A stretch of DNA of 64,000 bases, taken from assembly GCA_003255025.1 (NCBI GenBank), contig QANY01000156.1, positions 1,079,639 to 1,143,638 of the forward strand, read 5' to 3'. The stretch comes from Datisca glomerata. Taxonomy: Eukaryota > Streptophyta > Magnoliopsida > Cucurbitales > Datiscaceae. The notes beneath the pieces were generated by a model. It saw nothing but the letters and a program-made list of their open reading frames with translations, was not told the origin of the DNA and searched no databases. Below are positions 32,915-44,640 of this stretch, piece after piece. The position numbers were made by a program, and so were the translations under genes. Each line of letters starts with the position of its first letter. Position 1 is the first letter of the stretch.

Positions 32915-33510
32915 TTTCATATTTCACTCTTTCCTCTTTCGGAACACAGTGTGAGATGAGCTCATTCAGAGACCAAGTCTTTTTCTGACGATTGTAGCTC
33001 ATATTAAACTGGCTGAACTATGCTGAAAGGGATATCAAAATCAGCACAAGCAAGTCCTCAGAGAGTTCGAGCCTAAATGCTTTCAACCTTGAAACAAGAT
33101 GGGACATTTCCATGATGTACTCCCTGATGTTGCATATACCCTTATACCTCATCGAAATTAGATTTGACAAGAGCGTACCATTTTTGTCTTTTCGTTCTTG
33201 ACAAACTTCTTTTCAATATCCGTAAGAAAATTCTTTACCGTAGTAATCTTTTCAGATAAAGTGCCCTTGAATGTTTCTGGAATGACCTTCTTCATGATCA
33301 ACATACACATGAGATTTGATTTCTCTCACCTTTCTATATCCCTCCTTTCATCAGAGATACTCTTATTCATAAGATATGAAGGAGAATCGATCCTCAATGC
33401 GAGATCAAGATCCATAATTCCAAGAATTATCAAGAGATTATTTTTCTCGGACATGAAGTTTGGGCCATTTAATACTTTATTTTTACTTTATGTTGGCATT
33501 AGCTTGAGCA
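32915..33510 (-). pseudogene. Copia gag fragment
   Basis: The minus strand reads NKVLNGPNF, then IMDLDLALRIDSPS, then NKSISDERRDIER, then MKKVIPETFKGTLSEKITTV, KNFLTDIEKKFVKNEK, and ends with SLNELISHCV. This is the copia Gag polyprotein region. There are stops and small gaps. It abuts the truncated LINE at about 32900. Its leader and primer site lie to the right, up to 34921. Confidence 0.85.
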
Positions 33511-34908
33511 ATAACTTAATAGAAAATAATTAACCAACCTACAAGCTAATCTCAAATAATAATAATAAATTCAAATAAAAGTAAACCCATCTTAAGACAC
33601 CAGGCAGATTATTAACTTGTAAGCGATGCCTAAGTGTAGTAATCAAACATTGATGATAAAGAACATATCGAACAATAAACCTTCATTTGGGTTGATTTAT
33701 TGTTCACATGTAAAATTGAATAATGATCATGTATTTATTACCACAAAAACATATGTAATTCTATCAAATATTTTCATTCCTTTGGGCCGGTAAATAACCA
33801 CATAAGTTACACACACATATAACCTTTTATATTTTAAAATAAAATTAATTTTCACAAGAGATGTCACTTTGACGACATGTTGATTCAACTAATTCGTCAT
33901 AAAATATATAACATACTAATGTTCAAATTTAAAATTATACTGAATTTAAACCTTAAATTAATTGATAAAAAATTAATTTTACGATCCTTAGAAAAATTGT
34001 TTTGAAATTATTTTAACCCATAATCAAAATAATTCATTTGCTAGTCTTAAGAAAATTGTTTCAAAATTATTTTAACAAAAATCCAAAATAATCAAAACAA
34101 TTTATTTAAAAATCTTTAAATTAAAATTGATTTTACGATCCCTAAAATTAATTTAATAAACGACCGATAAAATTAATTATTTTATAAAATAATTACAACA
34201 ATTTTGTTTGAAAAATGAGGCTGGGTTTCCCCAGGCCCTCCTTGATGGTTGTGGGTGAACAACCTTTTCTTTGTGGTTGTGGGTGCATCCCAGATTTTTT
34301 TAAGAACTTTGAGCTGTGAGCTTCGGCCCACAAGCTGACCCACATGTTCACAGGTCAACACATGAACCAGTGAACCGTAAACCCTAGGGTTTCATACTAG
34401 GGGTTCTATTCCTAAGGGACAGGCGGCCATGCCCGCTAGTCTTTGACGTTGCGACTCTCATAGACGGTAGCAGCCTTTCCTACAATCGCAACTTACACCT
34501 GAAGTCGCGGTGAAGCCACGACTTTCTTCTTGACGTCGAGGCTAGGCCGCGACTTTGCTTTAACGTCGCGGTCAGGTTGGGGCTTCATCCCTACACCGCG
34601 ACTAGGCTGCGACTTTGCCTTACCGGCATGGCCAGACGGCCACGCTGGTCACCTTATCACCTGCGATGGCGAAATCGCCGGTCGGTGGTTCCAAAACTAA
34701 ATAAATTCTTAGTTATTTAACCAAAAAATGTTCTTAAATCTTAATCCAATAACATCAATAAAAAACCATCAAAACGTAAAATCGTTCTCAACTCTAATAA
34801 TTGTAGCATATAATTATTAAATTCTAGAATTTTGTAACATAAACATAAAAAATAACTATAATCATGGATCTGCACTTATAGATTGATTCTCAATGATTCA
34901 ACATGAAT
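33511..34908 (-). mobile_element. Copia 5' leader region (same element as the gag fragment)
   Basis: Non-coding DNA between the primer site at 34909-34921 and the gag. Positions 34420-34690 are strikingly GC-rich, with repeated GTCGCGGT and CGCGACTTTG motifs, within otherwise AT-rich sequence. No gene. Confidence 0.5.
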
Positions 34909-34921
34909 AGCTTTGATATCA
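34909..34921 (-). other. Degenerate copia primer-binding site
   Basis: The minus strand reads TGATATCAAAGCT, a mutated form of TGGTATCAGAGC, two bases after an LTR end ACTAACA at 34924 (plus strand TGTTAGT). Confidence 0.6.
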
Positions 34922-34923
34922 CT

Positions 34924-35099
34924 TGTTAGTACTCGGGGATCCCCATGGTTTAGTAAAAATGAGGGGAGATTTTCTCTTCATCCAAGGTTCATTTCATTCG
35001 TTATGAACTCAAAGGTGCAAGCCTAATTAGTGAGGTCTTAAAAACTTCATACAATGAAATGAATGATCAACCATTTCATTTGTGCTTTCAGCAAGTAGG
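34924..35099 (-). mobile_element. Remnant of the copia LTR
   Basis: Begins TGTTAGTACTCGGGG (plus strand) next to the primer site. The outer limit is unknown because LINE sequence is found from about 35100. Confidence 0.4.
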
Positions 35100-35450
35100 C
35101 GACGAGAATCTATGGTTTCTATATGGGCAGTTTGAAAGTGACAACCAGAAGAAAGAATAGCGCAAAACAGATAGAAGTTTTTCTATACAAAAACTTAAGT
35201 AAGCTCTCTATGTGTGAGAAACGACTCAAGAATATGATTGACCAGTCTACCTTCCATTTTTGAACTGCTGCTCGAAAAGATTTTGACAAATTACTTTGCA
35301 TGGAGGAAACTTGATAGAAACAGAAAGAAAGAGTTCAGTGGCTCCAGGAAGGTGATAACAATACTAAGTTCTTTCACACTCTTGCTAAAGATAATCATAG
35401 AAGACAGATGATCAGGAAAATCCAGCTAGAAGATGGGTAGAAGATCTCAA
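35100..35450 (+). pseudogene. Second LINE ORF2 fragment
   Basis: The plus strand carries FLYKNLSKLSMCEKRLKNM, then KERVQWLQEGDNNTKFFHTL and AKDNHRRQMIRKIQLEDG, across frame breaks. The W-x-GD-NTKFFH motif is the linker between endonuclease and RT of plant L1 elements. It differs from the LINE at 28450-32900, so it is a separate insertion. Confidence 0.75.
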
Positions 35451-38400
35451 AATCCTTATCGATATAAATTGTATCGTATCAAACCCCAAGATCTTATGTT
35501 GAACACACCAAGAATCAATTCAATAATAGAGCGGAAGCGTACCTGAATTCATAATAGTAGATCGTAATTTAGAGTCGATTGGTTGGCTTTCGAGATTTAC
35601 ATGATTTTCTATGAGAGAGTCTCATTTGATTAAGTCTCTCTATTTTCTGTCTAATGATGAGATATGAGGGAGAATATAATGATTTTCCTTCATCGTGTGA
35701 CCTGAAGACCATAACCACTTATAGATAACATATCTTTTGGTATTTCTATTTTAGTCTATCATAAAAATAGAAATTACCCTAAAATCTCTACACATCAAAA
35801 GACTCATAACCTATCAGATACATTAAAACTCAAATTACTAAAATCATAGTTGATTACTTTCAATTGAGTTTAACCTTATTTGATAGTTTGCAACACATAA
35901 TTATTCAAATATAAGTTCAACATTAGATGAAGGATCCAACATGCAATCTAACATTATTAAAACTAGTGTTAAAGTTACACACATCATAATGTTTTTGCAC
36001 ATAATATAACTAAACTAGCAGTTAGGTTATTTCAAGCTATAATTTCTACAAATTCTCATGAAATTATATTCATACTTAATATAACAATCATAATTCATTC
36101 CGTAAATAATTATGATACACAATCGAATATATTAACTATATTTTCTCATCAATTTGATTGGATCAACTTAGTTTCTTCCACCATTTAAGATTTCTCCTAC
36201 TAAACGATCATATTAGCGAGTAAATTTCTCATGATAAGAAGTACAAACAAAAAACAGAGTGGACTTTTTCTTGATCATTGAAAGAGAGGGAGAGATTGCG
36301 AAGTGGAAGACATAGATGTAAATGTGATGGTACAAAAATGTCAGAGGAATATAATGCTTTTGCTCTTTTAGGTTGAAAAGATGATAGAAAGGATAGGGGA
36401 GAGAGAGTAGCGATGAGGAAGGGCCGGAAGTCTTATGTGTTTGCAATGTAGTTTTAAGAAGACTTGATCATTTCCTTTATGTATTTGGCATTTTCTCAAT
36501 CAACATAATTAACTCATCATACCCCCTTTCGACTCAACCTGTAATATTTATTATATGAAATTTAAGAGAAGACTGTTTAAGAGGGGAAAAAAAAGAAGAA
36601 TAAAAGTAGTACAATTAACTGGTGTTGAAAAGAACAATTATTTACAATAAACAAGAAAAAAAATGGAATATTTAACAGCTTTTTCAGTCTGGTGCAGCTT
36701 GGAGGACTGAATCAGCTGCCGACAACTATGTATGATTAAACTATAATTATTATTATTATTAATTACAAAATGGAACGTTGACTGTCATTTAATATTTAGT
36801 ATTCTAAAACCTAAAAATTAATTTAAGAGACGAGTTTTTTCTCACAAGTAATATATAACAGTTAATTACTTCCATAACCAAGTAAACTGGACAATATAAA
36901 TTTGACCACCAAAGAAAAAAGACAATATAAGGCTGGAAATATATTATTATTCTCAAAGGCTGCAACACAAATATGAGAAGACAGGGATTCAGTTGTTTGG
37001 TCTGTGAGATGCTCGACCTCTCTATAAGATTCCAATTTTTCGGAGACAGAGAGATGCCTTAGTACAAAGCAGAAATGGTCCAATACGTGGGGGGCCGGGG
37101 AATCTAAAACAAAGAAAAGACTGCCAATTAATGTCTCCCCTCCGTCATTTGTAAATTTGCACTACACACTATAACATAATATGAAAGATATTGACAGGAG
37201 AGAGGTTGATAGACTGAGACCAACTACTCTTTGCTCACTGACTGACTGCGATTTATAGAGAGAGAACAAAGGAAAAAGACTAAATGAGCCTCTCTCCCTC
37301 ATCCTTTTGTGTATGTGTATGATGCTTTAACTACTGTGTTTTAATCAGCTAGTAAGTGACAAAGAGATTGATGGTGAACTTTTATTCAACTCTTATCCTC
37401 CTTTGTGATTTTAAATTTAAAGATGTAATCTCTTTTGTCTGTTTCTTCTTAATCTTGACTTATGGTTGTAGTGTAGTGTAATGAAAATGTTAAGGATCTT
37501 CTACTGTTTGGATGAACAGAAGTCATAAATTTAAAATATATGTGTACACATATGTGTGTATGTATTCTACTTGGTCACTTAAGGAGGACCACCCAACCAT
37601 TCCAAATTCTCTTTCTTTCTATTTTGTTATAAAAATCAATTTAGCCTACAGCTAGTAAATCTTATCGATAAACATAACAACTACAATTCAAAAATAAACA
37701 GAGAGCTATAACATGCCTCATTTTTTAGAGAGCTGTAACATATCCTAGATTAACCCGTTTAAAAAAGAAACCTAATATGATGTGTGTAAATTTTCAATTA
37801 CATTATAATATCAAAAATGAGGTTTGTTAATGAGAAGAAAATTAAGATTTTAAATGCTGAACAAAGACTTCTAAATTTGTAATACCATCCTCCATGGGAA
37901 GGGATGGATGGATGTGACATAAAAAAATTCTTAGACCTAACTCATACTAAAACAAGTAGTATCTAACGAGAATATTTTTTTAACAAATCTGAGTGGGGGT
38001 TTGTCAAAGAAAGATTGGGCTTGACTTGTGTTTCAGCCCGCATATTTGGCCCTCACTCTTACAACTCTCTTGATTAGGCCTGAGTCTATTATGAAGGAAG
38101 CCATTTCTGGGAAAGAGTATCATAAACTCGAGTTTTTGTACTTGATTTGATTATGATCTCTCTCTACTCTATCTATCAGAAAGGATAAATAATCAATATT
38201 TTCTGGTGGTGCAGTTCCACTCTGTATAAAAACCATTTTGTCAAGTTCCCAAGGGTTTCTATTGCAAGGGTTTCTCACAAAGGGAGAATTGTAAATGTCG
38301 CCAACTTTTTAGTTCAAACTGTAAAAATGATCGGAAAACTTTTTTAAATGACCAGAATAATATAAATAATTATTACGTCTATGTATTTTCTGTAAATAAA

Positions 38401-39160
38401 TTGTTTACTTTAGACATTTTAGGTCAGTTTGAGTTGGAAAATTAGTTTTTTTATCATTTTTTTTTTCACAAATAAGCAACGTGATTGCAGCCTCTTGGGA
38501 AAAAAAAAGGTAAAAGTGGCCCTAAAATAGAACCCAACTCCAAAAAAAGATGGCCCAACCATTTGTCATCGAGCAAAAATGGCCCTTATAGAATAAGAGA
38601 TTATATTTAAAAGATTAATACTTAAAAGCACTTCTAAAACAAACAGTTACACCATTATTTTTTTTTTTCGAATTTTGAAATTTCACAGTTTTCTCCGTAT
38701 CTTCTGCCAAATCTATCAACTGCCATCAGCCATAAGTTTCAGCTAGCTAATGTCAAAAGGAACATGTTTGCATGTAAACTACTTGTTAGGACATAAATTT
38801 AGGTTTCATTAGCATTATGGGGCTACTCACAATGATCAATCTTCTGCCAAATCTATCAACTGCCAGCTCCATTGGGTCAAAATTGTTTTTAATAATTTTA
38901 TTTTTATAATGTTGGAAGTAAAAGACCAAAGTCAAAATCTAACTTGAGTAAAGAAACTATCAAATTTTTAAAATGTCCCTTATTTATTATTTCTAAAAGA
39001 AACTAACTCAAGTCAAAATTCAAATCTCATGAAGGGTCATTCTGCATATCGAAAACTAAATGGTTATTCTTGCATGTAAAACTTTAAAATGTGTTATACA
39101 CTATAATTTTCATAGAATTTTTTTTCATATCTATTTTTGTAATAAGCACTTTGTACATAT
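35451..39160. other. Long intergenic tract, no gene recognised
   Basis: 35500-35580 (TGTTGAACACACCAAGAATC then AGCGGAAGCGTACCTGAATT) reads like the edge of a copia LTR in minus orientation. 36240-36440 and 36860-37080 hold minus-strand open frames without known domains. 38699-38725 and 38841-38867 share a 26-bp direct repeat (TCTTCTGCCAAATCTATCAA…). The rest is AT-rich with nothing supportable. Confidence 0.45.
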
Positions 39161-39900
39161 AAGAGTGTCATGTGGGTGAGATGCAAGAGTGATCTAGTCC
39201 TAGTTCGTGACTAGAACAATGCTGAGAACGTCGGGGAGGATGTCAGGGGTGAAGGGAGAGTACTCTAGACACCCAAGGGTGGTGATAAATGCTTGCTCTC
39301 TCTCTCTCTCTCTCTCATTCTCTCTCGAAGTGGGAGTTTCTCACTCTAGAAATGAGTGTTTCTCTCTCTAAGGTGGGAGCTTCTTTCTCTAAACTTCCAA
39401 TCCTCTCAAATGAAGGAGGAGTCCTTTTTATAGGTGAAAAAAAGGAGGGGGGACCATTACAACTAATTCCTAGATTAGTTGCAAGCCCGCCAATCAAATC
39501 ACACCACCTAAGCAGACTGATCATGCGTAGGTAAGTAAGAGGATGATTACACATGAGCCAATTAGGTGACGTCACATGGGTCTTTGTGTAATGACCATGA
39601 TCTAAAAAGAACACGCCTAGTCGGTGAGGCGCGATGGTGGTGTTCTCCCAAAGCCTCCTCACTAAGGGTTCTCTCAAACCAAACCCCTCCCAAAAGTGGT
39701 AGCACACCCTCATGTCTAGAGTGGTCATTCCAAAGAGGTATGTCCCCCGTCTAGTACAACGTAACCTCGCTTCTAATTCTGCTAGTCCACAGCCTCTTGA
39801 ACTTTCCCAGGCAACCATACACCCACCCAAGTCTTTGTCACTTGACATAGTGGTTTGTGATGTGATGACTCATGCTAGTGTAGCGTTGTATCTTGTCTAA
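39161..39900. other. LTR-like repetitive region with a CT microsatellite
   Basis: (CT)n at 39294-39316, then repeated TTTCTCTCTCTAAG/CTCTAGAAATGAG phrases on a GA/CT-rich background. The 177-codon minus-strand frame across 39315-39848 has no recognisable domain and runs through this repeat, so I read it as fortuitous. Confidence 0.45.
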
Positions 39901-39909
39901 AATGCTTCA

Positions 39910-40210
39910 CCGTTGTCTCTGAGTTACATCATGGAGGGTGATCCGGGTATCTCTATGTTACACCCGTGGGGTGACACTCTATGGCGCTGCCATGTGAGTG
40001 ACATCCTGCGGTGCTACCATGGGGGCGGCACCCATGGAGCTGCCATGGGGGCGGTACCCATGGTACCGTCATAGGGGTGGCACCCATTGGTTCACCCTGG
40101 ACCCATGGGTGTACCTTGGTGGTACTATTTGGTCCATCTCTGAGGTGCGCTATAAGAGTTGTAATTTGTTAGAGTCAATATTGAGGTCAACTCTCATGTA
40201 CATTTAGTTT
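39910..40210 (+). repeat. GC-rich palindromic repeat, copy 1
   Basis: Begins ACCGTTGTCTCTGAGTTACA. It contains a chain of CCATGGGGGCGGCACCCATG-type blocks (GCACCCATGGAGCTGCCATG, GGTACCCATGGTACCGTCAT), then ACCCATGGGTGTACCTTGG, and ends TTGTTAGAGTCAATATTGAG. The blocks are self-complementary. The same sequence recurs at 44365-44640. Confidence 0.85.
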
Positions 40211-40408
40211 ACTGTGTAAGCACGATGCAGAGTAATCGGGCTTGTACACAATTTCTCCAATGTAGCAATTGATCATGTTGTCAAGTCCCCGGTCCCTTGA
40301 TTGGTTCCATTACGTGGTGAATGCGGGATGCATCGATCCATTATGCTCAAACTACCTTTATAAAGGATTTTTCTATTTAGCCAGGGATTAAAATGGGGGG
40401 ATATTGAT
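40211..40408 (+). other. Possible 3' end of a gypsy-like element with purine tract
   Basis: AAAATGGGGGGATAT at about 40389-40405 looks like a polypurine tract followed by an LTR-like start TGATAACGCC. No pol sequence is recognisable upstream, so the assignment is weak. Confidence 0.3.
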
Positions 40409-40917
40409 AACGCCTGATTTATATAAGTATTAATAAAAAGATAGGGAGTTTTAAGAGTAAGAGAATGTAGAAAATAAAATGTTTAAGTTGTGTTTGTTGT
40501 TGTATTGAAAAATAAATGTGACTATTTCTCTAGTACATTGGCCTTTATATAGGTTTCTCAAATTCCATGAGTTGATTAAAATAACAATACAAAAGAAGAC
40601 ACTTATTATTCCTAGGGATTACACCCATTCGTGGGGGTTACTCTGTTGGGTATGACCTCATTTCCCTTTCTGTCTCACTTAGCCGCCAATTAATCACAGC
40701 CACTTAGTGATTTTTTGTGGTTTCGAGCCAATCAGTCTCAGCCACTTGGTGGTCTGTCAATCTGTCTTATCCAAGTAATTAAACTTTACTCAATCAATTA
40801 CTACCATTTGTCTTTCATTTTAGATCCCTTTCATCCATTTCTGCTCTTCTTCTCACCCTTCCTTTCCCGTTCTGGCATGGTTTGGCACTTTCCCGTTGAC
40901 GAATCTATTTTCTTCTG
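40409..40917 (+). other. Possible LTR, non-coding
   Basis: Follows the candidate purine tract. GCCACTTAGTGATT and GCCACTTGGTGGTC are local near-duplicates (40682 and 40742). No gene. Confidence 0.3.
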
Positions 40918-41320
40918 TTCTAATGAGGTTTCTCGCTCCTGTGCTCTTTCACATTCTGAAGAGGTTCCCACTTCTATGCTCTTTCACATTCTGATGAGGT
41001 TTCCTGCTTATGTGCTATTTTCCATTCTGACGAGGTTTCCTGCTTATGTGGTCTTTTCCATTCTGACGAGGTTTCCTGCTTATGTACTCTTTTCCATTCT
41101 GATGAGATTTCCTACTTCTACGCATTTTTCCGTTCTGACAAGGTTTCCCGCTTCTGCGCACTTTTTCATTCTGACGAGGTTTCCCGATTCTGCACTCTCT
41201 TTCGTTCTGACGAGGTTTCCCACTTCTGCGCTCTTTCTCGTTCTGACGAGGTTCTCTGCTTTTGTGCTCTTTCCCGTCCTGATGAGGATTCCTGCTTCTG
41301 TGTTCTTTGGTTCACTCCGT
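40918..41320. repeat. 36-bp minisatellite, ~11 units
   Basis: Consensus TTCTGACGAGGTTTCC plus ~20 variable bases (…GCTTNTGTGCTCTTTNC), repeated head to tail. Because 36 is a multiple of three, a long frame stays open: the plus strand gives 12-residue repeats (…ILTRFPAYVLFS…) within a 249-codon frame, and the minus strand is open too. One unit lacks a T and shifts frame. I treat it as a minisatellite in LTR-like DNA, not a gene. Confidence 0.85.
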
Positions 41321-41929
41321 GATCTATTTGTGCCACTTCTCTTTTCTCGTCTAGCCCTCAACCTTGCCATTTTTACGGTTCACGCGTCTTCTCAGGATTG
41401 GTTCTTTCTGCACACGCGTCTTTGGTGTTTTTTCCTGTTCAGTTGCCCCCATTACACTCAATAAAGTTTTATTTATTGGTGTGTAATGATGAGAAGTTTT
41501 ACACGTGTTTTTACGAAGATCATCTTTGTCTTTTCTCCGGAACTTGCACTTCTTTGGAAATAACAAAGAAAATATATAATGTTATTTGAATGAGTGTTTT
41601 TCTTGTGATGATACTTTGTTTCCTATTTTTATTGATTTTTCTAGTTGTCGTTGTGTTATTTGTTGGCGTAGGGGACAGTTTTGTCTTGTCAGACGTACCT
41701 TTCCAGAAAACGTCTCTTCAGATTCCCATTTTTGAAATTTTATGGAGCGCTTTTTATTTTCTTTTTCAAGTCCGGAGTGTATATAATGAGTGTTTTTCTT
41801 CATTTTTTTCCTATCTTTGTCTCCTTGTGGTAAGGTATTCTCCCTAACTATCTTCTTATTATTATTTTCTTCTAAAATTTCTTGTCTGAAATCCCTTCTC
41901 CTTAATCTATGGCGTGAGGCAACAGTTCC
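41321..41929. other. Non-coding DNA following the minisatellite
   Basis: T-rich with local near-repeats (ATAATGTTATTTGAATGAGTGTTTTTCTT at 41576 and ATAATGAGTGTTTTTCTTC at 41783). No gene. Confidence 0.4.
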
Positions 41930-43520
41930 GAGTTTAAGCCCCCAGTACCTTTAGTTAGAAACCAAGCCGAGTTAGAGGATTTTTTAGATTCCCACCATGA
42001 CGCCTTTCTCTCTGACGTAGTGTGCGGTTTAGGTGAAAGTGGGGCCGCAAGCCATCCTTGTAGGCCTTCAATACCAAATAACCTTAAGCCCTATGTACAT
42101 AGCCTTGTGGCTTAAGCTTCTTTTCTTCGCATTCTTTCAAGAATTCTTCCATACCTATAAATTAGCTCCGTCGTAGTTTACCCCTAGTTCATATAGGATT
42201 TTAATCAATTTTGAAGCTTTGAATATGAGGCATGGTTTAGATTTAAGAGTAGATCAACTTAGGGTGTGCTACATCATTAAGTACCACACCGAGTCCAAGT
42301 GTTACTATCTGGCCCCTCGCCCCAGTGCTAAGAGAAGGAAGATGATCACCGGGATCCTAAAAAGGGCAAGGGCTATGAACGGGGAGTTATCTAGATAGAA
42401 GAGAACTGGGGTGGTGATGGTCGCTGGACGATTCCCTGTAGATGGGGGAGTCTACGGTAAGTCGACGGAGCTCTAATTCCCATTTCTTTGCATTATGTTG
42501 TTGTTTTTTGTTTGTTTTTGTTTGCTAACTTTTTTTGTAGATAACAAAATGAACAAACCTCCCTATCCATCCCAGGTGTTAAGGGAAAAGATCATTGTTG
42601 CGTTTAACATCCGCAAACGAGATTAGAACGATCTCTTAGAACTAAGACGGGAAATCAACGTTGCCTTCATCCCAGAAGACAACCAAGCTTCACCTCTTCG
42701 CGCAATGCCTTGTGCTTAGCGCAACCGTCCACACAACCATCCACATCGTCTCCTTCATCTTCTCTTGAAATTCCACTAGGCACTCCTACTTTCGGTCTCT
42801 GATTTTGTTTCTAGTACTTAAATTACTCCTGGGTCTGAATGGGAAGACACGGAACAGGAGCGTATGCTTTGTAACTTTACAGTGAGCGTTATGTCGACGC
42901 ACGCGCGTCTGAGGAGTGCTATTGTCAGGGATGTTTCTGGGGAAGAGAGGAATGTCCGTACACTGTGCAAGGCTCCGAGCTCTTCCTAAGCGAGCCTTTC
43001 TCCTATTTTCGATGAGACTTCTACTCACCATGTTTGATTCCTGGTCATTCCTTCAATTATGTTCTTAGGGAGTGGGCAAAGATCCTTCCTTATGAAGATG
43101 GAAGTATTTTCATGGGGCCCCTTAGGTCCCATTTTCTATCAACTTCCTAGGTGACCATCGTTCAGCTCATATTGTGCTCTGTGGGGTCCAGTCAGATACG
43201 GACATGGTAGCAACTTGTAACATGTCCATCGGGAACCACCTTCGTTCCTTAAACCATTGTTTGATGAAGGTATTCCCTTTCCTCTTTTTCCTGCTTTCTT
43301 TACTTGTCATATTTATTTTATTGAGTTTCGTTTCTTTTTGTGTTTTTTCATGCCATTATCTTCCACAAGAGCACTTCCTGGCCAATGAGCAAACTGTTGC
43401 TTAGTGGAAGAGGGAGATCGAGAGCAACTGCGGGGTTCTCAAAAGTCAGAGGGCTGAAATCGAGCGGCTTTCCAAAAGAGAAGCTCAGCTCCAGGGTGGC
43501 GTTGAAGAGTTGACCTGAGA
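41930..43520 (+). pseudogene. Degenerate plant-transposon gag-like coding region with coiled coil
   Basis: Plus-strand pieces include NQAELEDFLDSHHDAFLSDV (about 41955), LNMRHGLDLRVDQLRVCYII and YHTESKCYYLAPRPSAKRRK (about 42220-42330), DNKMNKPPYPSQVLREKI after an acceptor-like TTTTTTTGTAG (42540), and REIESNCGVLKSQRAEIERL then SKREAQLQGGVEEL (43415-43515), a heptad-like coiled coil. The layout resembles the gag-like proteins of plant Ty3 Tat/Ogre-type elements, which also contain an intron; this is from memory and uncertain. Frames are broken by several stops, so nothing intact is encoded. Confidence 0.45.
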
Positions 43521-43544
43521 GGTAGTAGTCGTGGCGGCATAACA

Positions 43545-44030
43545 TTCCTAAAAGTGGGGATTCCAATGTGTCTCAGTCTAAGTGTTTAACCAACACATTG
43601 ACTCTTAAACATTGCTATGGACTAACAGTTCGTCTATAGGGCGGCCTTGCCACACCACTTCCTTTAAAAGTCTTAGCTTCTCAAGCAACTCGATGACTCA
43701 AAGCGACACGACTTCAAAGTTTCTCCCATTGAAGAGAGGACCGCTATGAGGTTCTTAACCATTCATTATGCCACGATCAAGTTTGCATAGAAGACCTCGA
43801 GAATGTTTCAACGTAAACGATCCTCCCACTTAGTTTTTGAAAAAAAATAAATTTTTAGTTGTTTTTGAAAATATAACTTTTTTATTAATTTAAAAAACGT
43901 AATGAAATTTATAAATCCTGTATTTAATTTTAAATCCCAATTTAAAATTATAACCATTATAAATTTCACATTGTAATTAAATTATAAACATTATAAATTA
44001 ATCTACAATGATGTATGTACATGCTTGTAC
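43545..44030 (-). repeat. Copia leader fragment, inverted copy of 58735-59230
   Basis: Reverse-complement matches with 58735-59230 run over the whole segment: AACGTAAACGATCCTCCCAC versus GTGGGAGAGTCATTTACGTT, TCGATGACTCAAAGCGACAC versus GTGTCGCTTTGAGTCATCGA, GGACTAACAGTTCGTCTA versus its complement near 59140, and the flanking A/T-rich TATAATTT blocks. The right copy lies between the primer site and gag of a copia element, so this one is a detached leader piece of the same family. Confidence 0.85.
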
Positions 44031-44364
44031 CACCCGTTGAAGGTAATTTATTTGCTCATTTTTATGTTGCAAAATGTACCAAATGAGACATTCAAAATTG
44101 AATTTCTATAATATTATTTAAACAATAATAATTTAGATAGTATTTGATTAAATTTGGTAACCATTTTTCATAATGGACGTCGTGGGGTGCTAAATTTGGT
44201 AACCACACACAAATGACTCTCGAATCAACTTTAAATTTTCACAGACCAAAATATTTGATTTTAAAATTGAGTGACCAATCACGCCCTAAAATGATTGATG
44301 GCGACTCCGAATTTTTTTTTTTCAAAAATAATTTTTCAATCGCCGCTCCATGTCGCATGCACGT
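44031..44364. other. AT-rich spacer, no gene
   Basis: TAAATTTGGTAACCA occurs twice (44151 and 44191). Nothing else supportable. Confidence 0.4.
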
Positions 44365-44640
44365 TGCGACAACCGTTGTCTCCGAGTTGCATCATGGTTG
44401 GTGATATGAGCATCTCTATCATGGGAGTGACATCCCGCGATGCTACCATGGGGGCGGCACCCATGGAGCTGCCTTGGGGGCGGCACCCGTGGTACCGTCA
44501 TGGGTGTGCACCCATGGGTGCACCCCGGGAGAGGCACCCATGGGTGTACCTTGGCGGCATTACGTGATACGTCTCGATGATGACGTTTTGAGGAGCGTCG
44601 TAAGAATTACAATTTACTAGAATCAATGTTGAGATAGTTA
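44365..44640 (+). repeat. GC-rich palindromic repeat, copy 2
   Basis: Same order as 39910-40210: ACCGTTGTCTCCGAGTTGCA, CTACCATGGGGGCGGCACCC, ATGGAGCTGCCTTGGGGGCG, GTGGTACCGTCATGG, CACCCATGGGTGTACCTTGG, ending ATTTACTAGAATCAATGTTG. Clear homology with substitutions and one extra block. Confidence 0.85.

Noticed and set aside
37190..37290. miR156-like hairpin (TTGACAGGAGAGAGG)
   Set aside because: Differs from miR156/157 at several positions, and only an 8-bp pairing with CCTCTCTC downstream was found.
39315..39848. 177-codon open frame on the minus strand
   Set aside because: Runs through CT/GA-rich LTR-like repeats, with no recognisable domain and no splice or promoter context.
40715..41464. 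249-codon open frame on the plus strand
   Set aside because: Most of it is a 36-bp minisatellite whose period is a multiple of three. It has no known domain and the opposite strand is open as well.
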